Shown: piece by piece, positions 44,279-53,947 of the stretch | Numbering within the stretch: the stretch's first letter is position 1 | Layout: every line of letters starts with the position of its first letter | Source: Chthonomonas calidirosea T49 | GTDB taxonomy: Bacteria > Armatimonadota > Chthonomonadetes > Chthonomonadales > Chthonomonadaceae | Direction of reading: 5' to 3' | DNA: 64,000 bases | Assembly: GCF_000427095.1 (NCBI RefSeq) | Contig: NC_021487.1 | Span: 1,459,381-1,523,380, forward strand | Position numbers and translations under genes: made by a program | The notes under the pieces: generated by a model | Seen by the model: only the letters and a program-made list of their open reading frames with translations | Database searches by the model: none | Told to the model about the DNA's origin: nothing

Positions 44279-45483
44279 TGCCCTCTCCAACAAGCAGGTA
44301 CTCGCTTCGCTATCTCCTGCCCAATCGCTAAAGAGGCCGTGGCAGCCGGCGACGGCGCGTTGCAGACATGGAGTGCGTTTGGGGCCTCTAAAATAAGAAA
44401 ATCATCTACGAGCTTCCCTTCCGGAGTCACCGCCTGCGCCCGAACGCCTGCGCCGTTAGGAATCAGATCGCTAGCGCATATATCCGGCACCATACGCTGA
44501 ACGCTTTTCGCGAAAAGAGCGCGACTTCTGGAACGACGTATCTCTCGAAGTCCCTCTCGCATATAGGGCAAAACAAGACGCCAAAACCCCCTGTAACTGA
44601 GGCACTCCCAGCAGTCCTTGAGACTAAAATCCTTTCTGGTATATCCCTCACGCTTCAAACTTAACACCGCATTTGGGCCGGCATGGACGTGATCTTCCAC
44701 TGTTCGGGTGAGATGGACCCCTAGAAACGGGAAAGCAGGGTCGGGCACAGGATAGATGAGCCCTTTTACGCAGTCAGCACTGGGAGGTTGTAAGGTATAG
44801 TACTCTCCACGAAATGGAAGAATACGCACCGGCGGGCGTAGACCAGCCAATTGCGCCACGCGATCGCTGAAAAGACCGGCACAGTTGATAAGGAACCGAC
44901 AACGAAAGTCACCTTGGCTCGATTCCAGTGTGGTAAAGTTCGCCTCAGTTCGCACACCCATCAGAAGCGTGTTCAGATGCATCTCGGCTCCGCGCGCTTC
45001 TACCTCCCGGGCATAGGCACGGCATACCTGCTTAAAGTCCACTACCCCCGTCGTCTCCACACGTAGCGCCCCCACACAGTGCACATGAGGCTCCCACTGC
45101 TTTGCTTGCTCCCCACTCAAAAACTGCGTTGGAATGCCGTTTTCCACAGCCCTCTGCTGTAAACCCTTTAAGCGGGAAAGTTCCGTTTCATCGCAGGCCA
45201 CGATCAGTTTTCCACAGATGCGATAGGGAATTGCGTGACGATCGCAAAAGGCGATAAGAGCTTCCCGCCCTTGCTTACAGAGGCGCGCTTTCGCACTTCC
45301 CGGCCGATAGTAGATGCCGGAGTGGATAACCCCACTGTTGTGCCCAGACTGGTGCGCCCCCCAACTCCCCTCTTTCTCAAGAACCAAGAGGTTAATCGGC
45401 CCGAATCGATCTTGTAGGGCAAGACAGGTGGCTAGGCCAACCAAACCGCCCCCTACAACGGCAAAATCGAACATCTGCGCCAT
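44275..45483 (-). CDS. lhgO: L-2-hydroxyglutarate oxidase
   Basis: 402 residues of the DAO/FAD-dependent family. It has FDFAVVGGGLVGLATCLALQ, the family-specific GAHQSGHNSGVIHSGIYYRP, FKQVCRAYAREVEARGAEMH and ILPFRGEYYTLQPPS. It oxidises L-2-hydroxyglutarate to 2-oxoglutarate and feeds electrons to the membrane. It follows the DUF1802 gene by one base and overlaps the ABC ATPase gene. A second ATG three codons in is also possible. Confidence 0.92.
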   Translation of the reverse strand: MAQMFDFAVVGGGLVGLATCLALQDRFGPINLLVLEKEGSWGAHQSGHNSGVIHSGIYYRPGSAKARLCKQGREALIAFCDRHAIPYRICGKLIVACDETELSRLKGLQQRAVENGIPTQFLSGEQAKQWEPHVHCVGALRVETTGVVDFKQVCRAYAREVEARGAEMHLNTLLMGVRTEANFTTLESSQGDFRCRFLINCAGLFSDRVAQLAGLRPPVRILPFRGEYYTLQPPSADCVKGLIYPVPDPAFPFLGVHLTRTVEDHVHAGPNAVLSLKREGYTRKDFSLKDCWECLSYRGFWRLVLPYMREGLREIRRSRSRALFAKSVQRMVPDICASDLIPNGAGVRAQAVTPEGKLVDDFLILEAPNALHVCNAPSPAATASLAIGQEIAKRVPACWRGQ

Positions 45484-45484
45484 T

Positions 45485-46060
45485 TTAGAATGACCGCGCC
45501 AATATCGTCCTCAGCGATTCACGACGCCTCTCAAACTCCGCTGTCGGCAACACCGGTATAGCTCCCTCCGTGGAGAGCGCTCTGTCGAGCGTGATCCAGG
45601 AGCGGCAGCCTTCGTAAGCCTTCAGAAAAGGCAGGACAATCGGTTGAGGAAGCACATAGACACGCAGCACAAGGAGGGTCAGCGGATCGTAGGGGTTGAA
45701 GTCGAAACGCTGGCGCACATACTCCGCATTCCAGATGTGCTCTTCAGCGGCGGCCATCACCTGCTCTTCGGAGCGAGCTTGAAAAACATCGGTTACCACT
45801 GCATAGGCGGAGATAACCACCTGCCCAGGGTTCGACGAAGATGTCAGCGGCTCCAACTCGCTCTTATAACGGTCTTGCAACAGTTCAGCCCGCTGGTGTT
45901 CAAAAGTCGGAAACAAAAAGAACTCGGGGTAACGCGGCACAAAGCGCCCTTCCTCCTCGCGCAAGCCTCCTTTGCGGATCAGCAAGAGCTGTCGCCCCTC
46001 CTGCAGCATCTTGCAGGCGAGTGCCCACTCTTTTAAGGCCCTATCGTTCGTGTTCCACAT
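45485..46060 (-). CDS. DUF1802 family protein
   Basis: 191 residues. ALKEWALACKMLQEGRQLLL, then IRKGGLREEEGRFVPRYPEF and FLFPTFEHQ are characteristic of DUF1802, a cytosolic family of unknown function. Later segments include DPLTLLVLRVYVLPQP and the C-terminal RRRESLRTILA. It overlaps the upstream MBL-fold gene by 20 bases and is followed at once by lhgO, so all are on one message. No catalytic motif can be recognised. Confidence 0.8.
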   Translation of the reverse strand: MWNTNDRALKEWALACKMLQEGRQLLLIRKGGLREEEGRFVPRYPEFFLFPTFEHQRAELLQDRYKSELEPLTSSSNPGQVVISAYAVVTDVFQARSEEQVMAAAEEHIWNAEYVRQRFDFNPYDPLTLLVLRVYVLPQPIVLPFLKAYEGCRSWITLDRALSTEGAIPVLPTAEFERRRESLRTILARSF

Positions 46061-46688
46061 GGCCCGATGATCTTAAAAACGGGTTGTGGCGCTTCTCTGC
46101 ACCAATGGTGGTCGGCTCCCCGTGCCCAGGAAGGACCCGGGTCTCGTCCGGCAATGTTAAGAGACGATTGTGAAGAGAGGCCATTAGCTGTTCAGCCGAT
46201 CCGCCTGGCAGGTCTACTCTACCGATACTCCCTTGGAACAGACAGTCCCCAACAAGAGCGGCGTCCTCCACTAAAAAGGTAACATGTCCTGGCGCGTGCC
46301 CCGGCGTATGCAACACTTTTATGGAGAGCTCACCTAGCGGTAGCTCTTGACCGTCTTCCAGGAGAATCTCCGGTTCAGGCGATGGTTCTACCTCCACTTG
46401 AAAAGCTTTAGCCTGCTCGGGAACCGCGTGGAGCAGGCCTAGATCATCTTTATGCAGGGCGATGGGGGCTCCCGTCCAAGCGGCGAAAAAGGCGTTGCCG
46501 ACCACATGGTCGAGGTGAGCGTGGGTGTTGAGGATGTAGCGAAGGCTGTAGCCGAGCTGCTCTATTTCGGGGAGAAGCTGCTCACTATCGAAGGAGGGGT
46601 CTACAAGCGCTGCCTCCCCGGTAACCTCATCCACGATGAGATAGGTGTTGTTGTCCATTGGACCGAGTAGGTGGCGATAGATAGGCAT
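46041..46688 (-). CDS. MBL-fold hydrolase, glyoxalase II-like
   Basis: 215 residues. The metallo-beta-lactamase motif THAHLDHVVGN, then VLHTPGHAPGHVTFLVE, LVGDCLFQGSIGRVDLPGG and VLPGHGEPTTIGAEK supply both zinc sites. It resembles short glyoxalase II / YcbL-type hydrolases of glutathione-like thioesters. The exact substrate is unknown, and glutathione use in this lineage is uncertain. It is first in a four-gene overlapping unit. A palindrome lies 56 bases upstream of its start. Confidence 0.88.
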   Translation of the reverse strand: MPIYRHLLGPMDNNTYLIVDEVTGEAALVDPSFDSEQLLPEIEQLGYSLRYILNTHAHLDHVVGNAFFAAWTGAPIALHKDDLGLLHAVPEQAKAFQVEVEPSPEPEILLEDGQELPLGELSIKVLHTPGHAPGHVTFLVEDAALVGDCLFQGSIGRVDLPGGSAEQLMASLHNRLLTLPDETRVLPGHGEPTTIGAEKRHNPFLRSSGHVEHER

Positions 46689-46743
46689 TATCGTACTTGC
46701 TTTTCTTCGGGGTAATTTTTTGCACCGTGTGCAAATGGACTAT

Positions 46744-46766
46744 AAGAACACAGAAACTGTGTTCTT
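46744..46766. repeat. 10-bp perfect inverted repeat with AAA loop
   Basis: AAGAACACAG (46744-46753) and CTGTGTTCTT (46757-46766) pair perfectly around three bases. It sits in the 179-base gap between ndh and the MBL gene, both on the minus strand. It may end the ndh transcript or be an operator for the next unit. The T-run is poor. Confidence 0.5.
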
Positions 46767-46867
46767 TTCGCTAAATTATACCCGTTCGTAGTGTCTATTC
46801 TCCTGTCAATATCAAAGAGGCGACGACATCGTAGGCGAAATAGTGTGTTGAGGACAAGAGCGCCCCC

Positions 46868-48238
46868 TCACCTGCATACAGGGGCACTCTCCTCCTCAGA
46901 GGGCCTATGCTGCCCACAGACAACCCCGCGTATAATAAGTCGTGCACCGCGTCCATAGGTAAAGTAGGCCCTCGCCCAGTTGAGCATCACCAACAACCGA
47001 TTGGCGAAGCCAATGAGAAAGTAGATGTGCACGCTCAACCAGAGTGCCCATGCGATGAACCCTTTCAGACGTACTCTAGGGAAACCTCCTCCCCTCTCTC
47101 GACAAAACACAGCGAAATGACGGCCTACTGTGGCAAGGTCACCTTTATCAAAATAGCGAAAAGTGGGTGGTTGGGGCCTTCCCTCCACACGGGCGCGAAT
47201 GACTTTGGCCACATAGGTACCCATTTGAATGGCGGTTGGCGCCACAGCCGGAAGCGGCTTGCCATCTTGCTCGAAATAGGCGGCATCGCCAATGATGAAG
47301 ATTTCGGGATGACCTGGAACACTGAGATCAGGGGCAACTTTAGCGCGCCCCATTCGATCGGTTGGAGCACCAACCCAACGGGCGGCCGGCGAGGCCCTAT
47401 TACCGGCTGACCAGATAACTGTATGGGAATAGATGCGCTCTTCGCCCTGCCCGTGCGTTGCCGGCAAAGACGTCTCCAACACCACGCCTTCCTGGTCAAT
47501 GTGCGTAACCTTCACGCCGGTTCTTACCTCGACACCGTTATGCGCTAGAAAGCGCGTAGCAGCCGCACTTAACTCAGGATGAAAGCTGGGGAGGATACGT
47601 GGCCCGGCTTCAACGAGCACAATACGCGCAGAACGCGAGTCGATATGACGAAAATCGCGCACGAGCGTAAAACGAGCCATCTCGGCGATCTGCCCGGCCA
47701 TCTCCACGCCGGTTGGTCCCCCGCCTACTAGTACAAAAGTTAACCACCTTTCACGCGCTTCCGCACTCTCTTCTACTTCGGCCATCTCGAACGCTGTCAG
47801 AATGCGCTGTCGCACGTCCATAGCATCGGTGATCTCTTTTAACCCGGGTGCAAACCGTTCCCACTCCTCATGGCCAAAATAGCTATGCCGTGAGCCTGTT
47901 GCCAGTACCAAAATATCGTAAGGGATCTCGCCTCTATCAGTCAGCACACGCTGACGCTGCGTATCCACACCGACCACCTCGGCCATCACGACCTCCGCAT
48001 TCTGTTGGCGGCTCAAAATAGAGCGTATGGGGGCGGCTATCTGTTCTGGAGAAAGACCGGCGGTCGCTACTTGATAGAGAAGCGGTTGAAACAGATGATG
48101 GTTGTTTCTATCTAAAAGGGTTATGGCAACAGGCGCTCCTTTCAGGCCTTTGGCTGCATAAAGGCCTCCAAACCCGCCACCTACGATGACCACGCGCGGT
48201 CTCCTAGCCCTGTTCCCTTGATTCGCAAACGCTCTCAT
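46868..48238 (-). CDS. ndh: Type II NADH dehydrogenase
   Basis: 456 residues. It has FAD motif PRVVIVGGGFGGLYAAKGLK, FQPLLYQVATAGLSPEQIA, an NADH motif FVLVGGGPTGVEMAGQIAEM and IFIIGDAAYFEQDGKPLPAV. The C-terminus has a hydrophobic segment (WALWLSVHIYFLIGFANRLL) that anchors it to the membrane. This is non-proton-pumping NADH:quinone oxidoreductase (NDH-2). It is transcribed divergently from ctaA-ctaB, so respiratory genes are grouped here. The C-terminal CGQHRPSEEESAPVCR is not a known motif. Confidence 0.93.
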   Translation of the reverse strand: MRAFANQGNRARRPRVVIVGGGFGGLYAAKGLKGAPVAITLLDRNNHHLFQPLLYQVATAGLSPEQIAAPIRSILSRQQNAEVVMAEVVGVDTQRQRVLTDRGEIPYDILVLATGSRHSYFGHEEWERFAPGLKEITDAMDVRQRILTAFEMAEVEESAEARERWLTFVLVGGGPTGVEMAGQIAEMARFTLVRDFRHIDSRSARIVLVEAGPRILPSFHPELSAAATRFLAHNGVEVRTGVKVTHIDQEGVVLETSLPATHGQGEERIYSHTVIWSAGNRASPAARWVGAPTDRMGRAKVAPDLSVPGHPEIFIIGDAAYFEQDGKPLPAVAPTAIQMGTYVAKVIRARVEGRPQPPTFRYFDKGDLATVGRHFAVFCRERGGGFPRVRLKGFIAWALWLSVHIYFLIGFANRLLVMLNWARAYFTYGRGARLIIRGVVCGQHRPSEEESAPVCR

Positions 48239-48414
48239 ACGACCACCTCCTTAACCGCTCTTTATCTCCTGCTACGCTTTGCCTTCAGGTTCGAACGCCA
48301 ATTTGTGAAATTTTTCGCAATCTGGCCGAATAAGGACGATAAAAGCTCTTGTTTGAAGGTAGAATAGATTAGAGGGTCTCAAAAAGAGCTGAGAGTGCAC
48401 GAAAGAAGGACTGA

Positions 48415-49395
48415 ATGAAGTTTCAAGCTCAACGGTTTTGGAGAGCGCTACTAAGCCGGCTCGCCGCCACCAGAAGCCACTTTCCCACCTATGCGTGGAT
48501 CGTGCTTGGCTACAATATCTTGGTGATCGTCTGGGGACAGGTGGTGCTGGCTTCAGGGTCGGGAGATGGCTGTGGAGACCGTTGGCCTCTCTGCGGTGAT
48601 CACCTTATCCCCACTTTTAAACGTCTCGCCACCGTCATCGAGTACCTTCATCGCCTCTCAACCGGCGTAGATACGCTTTTCCTGCTGATCCTGGTTGGCT
48701 GGGCTTTCCTAGCATTTCCAAAGCGTCACCCCGCGCGTTTTGGGGCGCTGCTTGCGCTGCTTTTCACCTTTTTCGAGGCACTTCTCGGCGCGATCCTCGT
48801 TCTCTTTGGCTTGGTAGATAAGAACACCTCGGTGGCGCGCGTTATCGCCATGTCGGCTCATCAGTCCAACACGCTGCTTCTGCTGGCCTCTATCGCTCTC
48901 ACCGCCTGGTGGGGAGCTGGCGGAGCAAGAGTCCAGTGGCGCGATCAGGGCATCGTAGCCAAACTACTGTTGGGTCTTCTCATCGCTGTGCCTATCGTAG
49001 CGATTAGCGGTGCCATCGCAGGGCTTGCCGACACGCTCTATCCAGCGCATAACTTAGCCCAGGCCATTGGTGACGATTTTCGCAGTGGAACACCCTATCT
49101 CATTCATTTGCGGACATTTCATCCGTTCCTGGCCATTATCGTGATGGTTTTTGCCTGCTACGTGGCCTCACGCATATGGCAGTTGAGACCTACCCTTCAC
49201 ACAAAACGCTATGCGCAGCGTGTGTATCTCCTTTTCCTGATCGAACTGACGGCCGGTATTATAAACCTTAGCCTGTTGGCACCTATTTGGGCGCGCGGTC
49301 TTCATCTTCTCATCGCCGACCTCCTTTGGGTCAACGTGGTGCTGCTGGCTGCCGCCGCCCTACCAAAACACTATGTCGCTACAAGAAATGCATGA
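48415..49395 (+). CDS. ctaA: Heme A synthase (COX15/CtaA)
   Basis: 326 residues with eight predicted helices. Heme-ligand histidines appear in TVIEYLHRLSTGVD, MSAHQSNTLLL, LIHLRTFHPFLA and WARGLHLLIADLLWVN. The loop with GDGCGDRWPLCGDHLIP carries the cysteine pair found in many CtaA proteins. It oxidises the C8 methyl of heme O to make heme A for cytochrome oxidase. AAGAAGGA precedes the ATG. It overlaps ctaB by 23 bases. No oxidase subunit genes are in the window. Confidence 0.93.
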   Translation: MKFQAQRFWRALLSRLAATRSHFPTYAWIVLGYNILVIVWGQVVLASGSGDGCGDRWPLCGDHLIPTFKRLATVIEYLHRLSTGVDTLFLLILVGWAFLAFPKRHPARFGALLALLFTFFEALLGAILVLFGLVDKNTSVARVIAMSAHQSNTLLLLASIALTAWWGAGGARVQWRDQGIVAKLLLGLLIAVPIVAISGAIAGLADTLYPAHNLAQAIGDDFRSGTPYLIHLRTFHPFLAIIVMVFACYVASRIWQLRPTLHTKRYAQRVYLLFLIELTAGIINLSLLAPIWARGLHLLIADLLWVNVVLLAAAALPKHYVATRNA

Positions 49396-50302
49396 ATCTG
49401 TCTATCTACCGGAAGCTACAACCGTACACGCTTCTCGCACGGTAAGTTGGCGCAGCTACCTAGCACTTACCAAACCACGTATTATTAGCCTATTGCTCTT
49501 TACGGCGCTTACGGCGATGTTCATCGCTTCAGACGCGCACCATCCGGTTACGTGGACGGCTTTTTTGGCCGTAGCCATCGGCGGCTATATGGCCGCAGGA
49601 GCTGCCAATACCTTCAATATGCTGATAGACCGCGATATTGATGCCACCATGGTTCGTACCGCGGAACGCCCCACCGTTACCCAGGAGGTCACGCCCCGCA
49701 ATGCGTTCCTCTTCGGCACTGCCCTTACGGTGGGTTCCTTTGGTCTACTCTGGGCGGTTACCGGGCTGCTCTCCGCGCTCATGGCCTTTTCCGGTCTGCT
49801 CTTCTACGTTGTCATCTACACGCTGCTTCTAAAACGACGAACAACCCAAAATATCGTTATTGGAGGAGCCGCCGGCTGCTTCCCCCCGCTGGTCGGTTGG
49901 GCAGCCGTTACCCATCACCTGGCGCCCATGGCATGGTTGCTCTTTGCTATTATCTTCTTCTGGACTCCGGTGCACTTCTGGGCGCTTGCTTTGCTCATCA
50001 AAGACGACTATGCGCGGGCTGGCGTCCCGATGCTGCCGGTGATTCGCGGAGACAAAACTACCGTCAACCAGATCGCCCTTTATACGGTGCCAACAGTTCT
50101 TACCACTCTACTCCCTCTCAAAATCTACGCGATGGGAACGTTCTACCTTCTTAGCTGCGTGATCATTAACGCTGGGCTTATCTACTACGTCTGCCGCATC
50201 CATAGCAACCCGTCACGCCCACAAGCGCTTTGGCTGTTCAAATACTCGATGATCTATCTCGCCCTCATCTTTTTGACGATGGCCATCGCTCGACACATCT
50301 AA
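49373..50302 (+). CDS. ctaB: Protoheme IX farnesyltransferase (heme O synthase)
   Basis: 309 residues of the UbiA prenyltransferase family. ALTKPRIISLLLFTA, then AANTFNMLIDRDIDATMVRT with the aspartate-rich prenyl-diphosphate site, and FFWTPVHFWALALLIKDDYA with the second site, are diagnostic of CtaB/COX10. It adds farnesyl to heme B in the membrane. The start overlaps ctaA, so translation is coupled; an ATG five codons later is possible. About nine helices. Confidence 0.95.
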   Translation: MSLQEMHESVYLPEATTVHASRTVSWRSYLALTKPRIISLLLFTALTAMFIASDAHHPVTWTAFLAVAIGGYMAAGAANTFNMLIDRDIDATMVRTAERPTVTQEVTPRNAFLFGTALTVGSFGLLWAVTGLLSALMAFSGLLFYVVIYTLLLKRRTTQNIVIGGAAGCFPPLVGWAAVTHHLAPMAWLLFAIIFFWTPVHFWALALLIKDDYARAGVPMLPVIRGDKTTVNQIALYTVPTVLTTLLPLKIYAMGTFYLLSCVIINAGLIYYVCRIHSNPSRPQALWLFKYSMIYLALIFLTMAIARHI

Positions 50303-50379
50303 CCAACTCTGTGAAACCGCTATAATTAAGTAACAAGCGGCTTTGCGCTTAGCTTTCAAACTCTCAGAGGAGCGCCTAC

Positions 50380-52050
50380 GTGTCGTACAGCCATCCCAAA
50401 GAAAACAGAACCGTATCTCTCTCGCGTCGAGAGGTCCTCTTGCTCGGAAGCGGTGGACTTCTCTCCATGCTATCCGGATGCACCACTGGAAGCAGTCACA
50501 ATGCCACAGAGCAGCAAAACGCACTCCGCTATCCCCTTACGTCCCCGCCAACCACCCTCGACCCCGCCACTGTTCAGGACGGTACCACCATTGATCTTCT
50601 GCAAAACATCTATGAAGGGCTTGTTATCTGGAATACCAAGAGCGAGGTGGTGCCTGGCGTAGCCGAGAGATGGGAGGTGAGCAACGGAGGACGCACCTAC
50701 ACCTTTTATCTTCGGCGCGGCGTGCGCTTCCACAATGGGCGTGAGGTCACCGCAGCAGATTTCAAATACAGCATCGACCGTGCTTGCAACCCAGCAACCA
50801 ACTCCCAAACCGCCTACACCTACCTGAACGATATCGTAGGCGCACTGGACTGTCGGGCAGGTAAAGCAAAAGAGGTATCCGGTGTCAAAGTGCTGGATCC
50901 CTATACCCTCCAGATAACTATCGACTCACCTAAATCCTATTGGCTTGATAAGATGACCTATCCAACGGGCTATGCCGTATGTAAGGAGGCTGTTGAACGC
51001 ACCGGTGGCATCATTGACGCGACCTCGGCTGTAGGTTGCGGGCCGTTTCGTATCGCATCGCCTCAGGACTATCGCAGCGACTACCGCATTGTGCTCACCG
51101 CCTTCGCGGATTACTATGCCGGCAGCCCAAAACTTTCTCATATCGTTCGCCCCATTCTTCCCGACGCCTCCACGCGCCTCAATCAGTATGAAGCAGGAGA
51201 CCTCGACCTCGTCGGCATCGCACCCTCCGATCTAGACCACGTAAACCAAGACCCTAAGCTGAGATCGGATCTGCACAGCTTTCCGCGAGCGAGAATATGG
51301 TATTTAGCGCTGAACCAAGCGGCGGCCGGCTCACCTTTTACCAGCAAGTTGGTGCGTGTGGCCTTCAATATGGCCATTGATAAGCAGGAGGTGGTTCGGG
51401 TGGCTCTGAAAAGTGTAATGACGCCGGCCAATAGCATTGTGCCTCCCGGAATGGGAGGCTACATGCCAACGGCCAAACCGATACCATTTAACCCCACTCA
51501 GGCGCGCGCGTTGCTGGCACAAGCCGGCTATGGGCCGGGAGGAAAGCCGTTTCCGGCGCTGGCGCTAACCTATCGCAACGATATGCCAGAGGTTGCTGCA
51601 GCCGCCCAGGTAGTGGCTTATCAGCTAAAAAACAACCTTGGCATCACGGTGCAATGTCAAGGCATGGATTGGGGACAGTTTTTGAAAGAGAGCGACCAAA
51701 AAACGATGCCTTTTTCACTGGCCAGCTGGGGAGCCGACTATCTGGACCCACAAGATTTTCTCTCCGTGCTGCTACACACAAGCCATAAGGTCAACGGCAT
51801 GGAAGACCATCCCTATAACGATGTGGGCTATAGCAACCCTAAGTTTGATGCCCTCTGCGATGAAGCCGACAGCGAGCTAGACCGTGCAAAACGTTATGCG
51901 CTGTACCAGCAAGCAGAGCAGATCGCACTCGACGATTGCCCTTGGGTTCCCCTCTATTTCCAGCGGGATCTCGAGCTCATTCGCTCCTACGTACACAACA
52001 TCCGTGATAGTCTTCTCGGACATCTACCCTACACAACCACCACGGTCTAG
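50380..52050 (+). CDS. Peptide ABC transporter substrate-binding lipoprotein
   Basis: 556 residues of the SBP_bac_5 family. The N-terminus has SRREVLLLGSGGLLSMLSGC, which combines a twin-arginine-like start with a lipobox ending at the cysteine near residue 34. The body has NIYEGLVIWNTKSEVVPGVA, YTFYLRRGVRFHNGREVTAA and ASWGADYLDPQDFLS. It binds oligopeptides or similar ligands outside the membrane. The GTG at 50380 has AGAGGAG upstream. The two permease genes follow directly. Confidence 0.93.
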   Translation: MSYSHPKENRTVSLSRREVLLLGSGGLLSMLSGCTTGSSHNATEQQNALRYPLTSPPTTLDPATVQDGTTIDLLQNIYEGLVIWNTKSEVVPGVAERWEVSNGGRTYTFYLRRGVRFHNGREVTAADFKYSIDRACNPATNSQTAYTYLNDIVGALDCRAGKAKEVSGVKVLDPYTLQITIDSPKSYWLDKMTYPTGYAVCKEAVERTGGIIDATSAVGCGPFRIASPQDYRSDYRIVLTAFADYYAGSPKLSHIVRPILPDASTRLNQYEAGDLDLVGIAPSDLDHVNQDPKLRSDLHSFPRARIWYLALNQAAAGSPFTSKLVRVAFNMAIDKQEVVRVALKSVMTPANSIVPPGMGGYMPTAKPIPFNPTQARALLAQAGYGPGGKPFPALALTYRNDMPEVAAAAQVVAYQLKNNLGITVQCQGMDWGQFLKESDQKTMPFSLASWGADYLDPQDFLSVLLHTSHKVNGMEDHPYNDVGYSNPKFDALCDEADSELDRAKRYALYQQAEQIALDDCPWVPLYFQRDLELIRSYVHNIRDSLLGHLPYTTTTV

Positions 52051-52053
52051 CCT

Positions 52054-52992
52054 ATGCTGCTCTACATCTTACGTCGCCTTGCGGTAGCCGTGCCGATGGT
52101 GTTGGCCATTGTGTTCATTGTCTTCGTTGTCGCTCGGCTTGCCCCGGCTAGTCCCATTGACATCATCCTAGGCGGCAAGGGCACTCCCCAAGCACGACGC
52201 GCTTTAGAGCACGCCTATGGGTTAGACCGCCCCATCCTTGTTCAGTTTGGAGCCTATCTTGTCGGGCTTCTACATGGCGATTTAGGCCGCTCGTTCGTAC
52301 ACGGTCAGGAGCCGGTTCGCCTTATCTTTGCACGCGATTTCCCGGTTACAGCCCAACTCGCTCTCCAGGCTTTTCTCTTCACATTTCTTGTGGGTGTTCC
52401 AGCTGGTCTTCTCGCGGCCTATTACCATAACTCCTGGTTCGATCGGGTTTTAATGACGGTCGTCGTACTGCTTGTTTCTGTCCCCTCCTTTGTGCTCGGC
52501 CCTCTTCTTGTGCTTTTTATTGCGGTGCGGCTCGGCTGGCTACCCGTCAGTGGCTGGGACACGCCGGCCAGCACCATCTTGCCAACCATTACATTGGGCG
52601 CGCGTTCGGCCGCACTCGTGGCACGCATGATGCGCTCCTCGCTTTTAGAAGTTCTCCAACAAGATTATATTCGCGTGGCCTTGGCCAAAGGGCTTACGCG
52701 CGCGCAGGCTGTGTGGCGCCACGGCATGAAAAACGCCTTTCTACCGGTTCTCACCGTTTTGGGAACGACGTTAGGCTATCTCCTAACCGGCTCCTTTGTG
52801 GTAGAGACGATTTTTCAGGTGCCTGGCATCGGCTATGAATCGGTGCGCTCCATCGCTGCACGCGACTATCCCATCATTCAGGCGACCGCCTTACTTGTCG
52901 CGTTGATCTTTGTGGTGGTGAATCTGCTCGTAGATATTCTTTACGGGTGGTTCGATCCGCGCGCTCGCCTTGTAGGAGGCTCCTCCCAATGA
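52054..52992 (+). CDS. Dipeptide/oligopeptide ABC permease (DppB type)
   Basis: 312 residues, six helices. It starts MLLYILRRLAVAVPMVLAIV, with RLAPASPIDIILGGKGTP, ARMMRSSLLEVLQQDYIRVA and the EAA-like loop AKGLTRAQAVWRHGMKNAFL. These are typical of DppB/OppB. It is three bases from the binding-protein gene and overlaps the next permease by four bases. It forms the channel with the DppC-type subunit. Confidence 0.95.
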   Translation: MLLYILRRLAVAVPMVLAIVFIVFVVARLAPASPIDIILGGKGTPQARRALEHAYGLDRPILVQFGAYLVGLLHGDLGRSFVHGQEPVRLIFARDFPVTAQLALQAFLFTFLVGVPAGLLAAYYHNSWFDRVLMTVVVLLVSVPSFVLGPLLVLFIAVRLGWLPVSGWDTPASTILPTITLGARSAALVARMMRSSLLEVLQQDYIRVALAKGLTRAQAVWRHGMKNAFLPVLTVLGTTLGYLLTGSFVVETIFQVPGIGYESVRSIAARDYPIIQATALLVALIFVVVNLLVDILYGWFDPRARLVGGSSQ

Positions 52993-53903
52993 CGGCAGAA
53001 GAGCTACCCACCTACAAAGCCATTAGTCCGGGTCGGCAAGCCCTGCGCCGACTGCTGCGTCACCGGGTGGTTTGGTTTTGTCTGGCGACCATCTTTGTGC
53101 TAGTTCTTATGGCTCTCTTCGCGCCCCTTATCGCCCCTTATCGCTACGACTTTGAGGATACGGCTCGCTACGTCTCAGTCCCCTCTAAACCGGACAGCCA
53201 TCACTGGCTTGGCACCGATAATTTGGGTCGCGATGTGCTAAGTCGCCTCATCTATGGTTCCAGGGTCTCGCTGGGGGTCAGCATCGTCACCGTTCTTATT
53301 GAAGTGCTCATCGGCCTACCGCTAGGCCTCATCGCCGGCTATTACGGTGGCCGAGTTGACTTAATGCTGATGCGTCTCACCGATGTGATGTTTGCCTTCC
53401 CCGACCTGCTGCTGGCTATTCTGTTGATGGCGATTCTCAATTCAGGAACGCAGCCTGTCTCGCCCGCCCTCAACGTGCTCACGTTGTTCCTTGCGCTAGG
53501 CATCGTCAGCTGGCCTCCCCTCGCGCGACTGGTACGTGGACAGGCTGCAGCCCTACGTCACCGTGAATTCGTTGAGGCAGCGCGCGCCATTGGTGTGCCT
53601 CACAGGCAGATCGTTTGGCGTCATATTTTGCCAAACCTGCTCGACGCCATCCTCATACAAACCACGCAAGATGTCGCGGGGGTGATCATCGCAGAGGCCA
53701 CTCTATCGTTCTTAGGCCTTGGAGTACAGCCCCCCTACCCTAGTTGGGGCCGTATGATCTTTGATGCTCTTTCCTACAAAGAGACCTTTCCGCTGATGCT
53801 TATAGCCCCCTGTTTTCTCCTAGCCATTACAGTCATGGCCTTCAATTTTCTCGGTGACGCTCTCCGCGATGCGTTGGACCCACGTCAACGTGGAATGAAA
53901 TAG
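52989..53903 (+). CDS. Dipeptide/oligopeptide ABC permease (DppC type)
   Basis: About 304 residues. ALRRLLRHRVVWFCLATIFV is the OppC-type N-terminal helix. LGTDNLGRDVLSRLIYGSRV and the EAA loop EAARAIGVPHRQIVWRHILP are family hallmarks. AGGAGG lies before the ATG at 52989, whose ATGA overlaps the DppB-type stop; an upstream in-frame start lies wholly inside that gene. No ATPase gene follows, so the subunits must come from elsewhere, for example 43283-44278. Confidence 0.95.
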   Translation: MTAEELPTYKAISPGRQALRRLLRHRVVWFCLATIFVLVLMALFAPLIAPYRYDFEDTARYVSVPSKPDSHHWLGTDNLGRDVLSRLIYGSRVSLGVSIVTVLIEVLIGLPLGLIAGYYGGRVDLMLMRLTDVMFAFPDLLLAILLMAILNSGTQPVSPALNVLTLFLALGIVSWPPLARLVRGQAAALRHREFVEAARAIGVPHRQIVWRHILPNLLDAILIQTTQDVAGVIIAEATLSFLGLGVQPPYPSWGRMIFDALSYKETFPLMLIAPCFLLAITVMAFNFLGDALRDALDPRQRGMK

Positions 53904-53947
53904 GATATAATGAGAGTTCGTCATCTCCTGCGTACGGAGGTATTACG

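Noticed and set aside
48280-48300. GGTTCGAACGCC resembling a tRNA T-loop
   Set aside because: No matching acceptor stem, anticodon arm or D-loop could be found around it.
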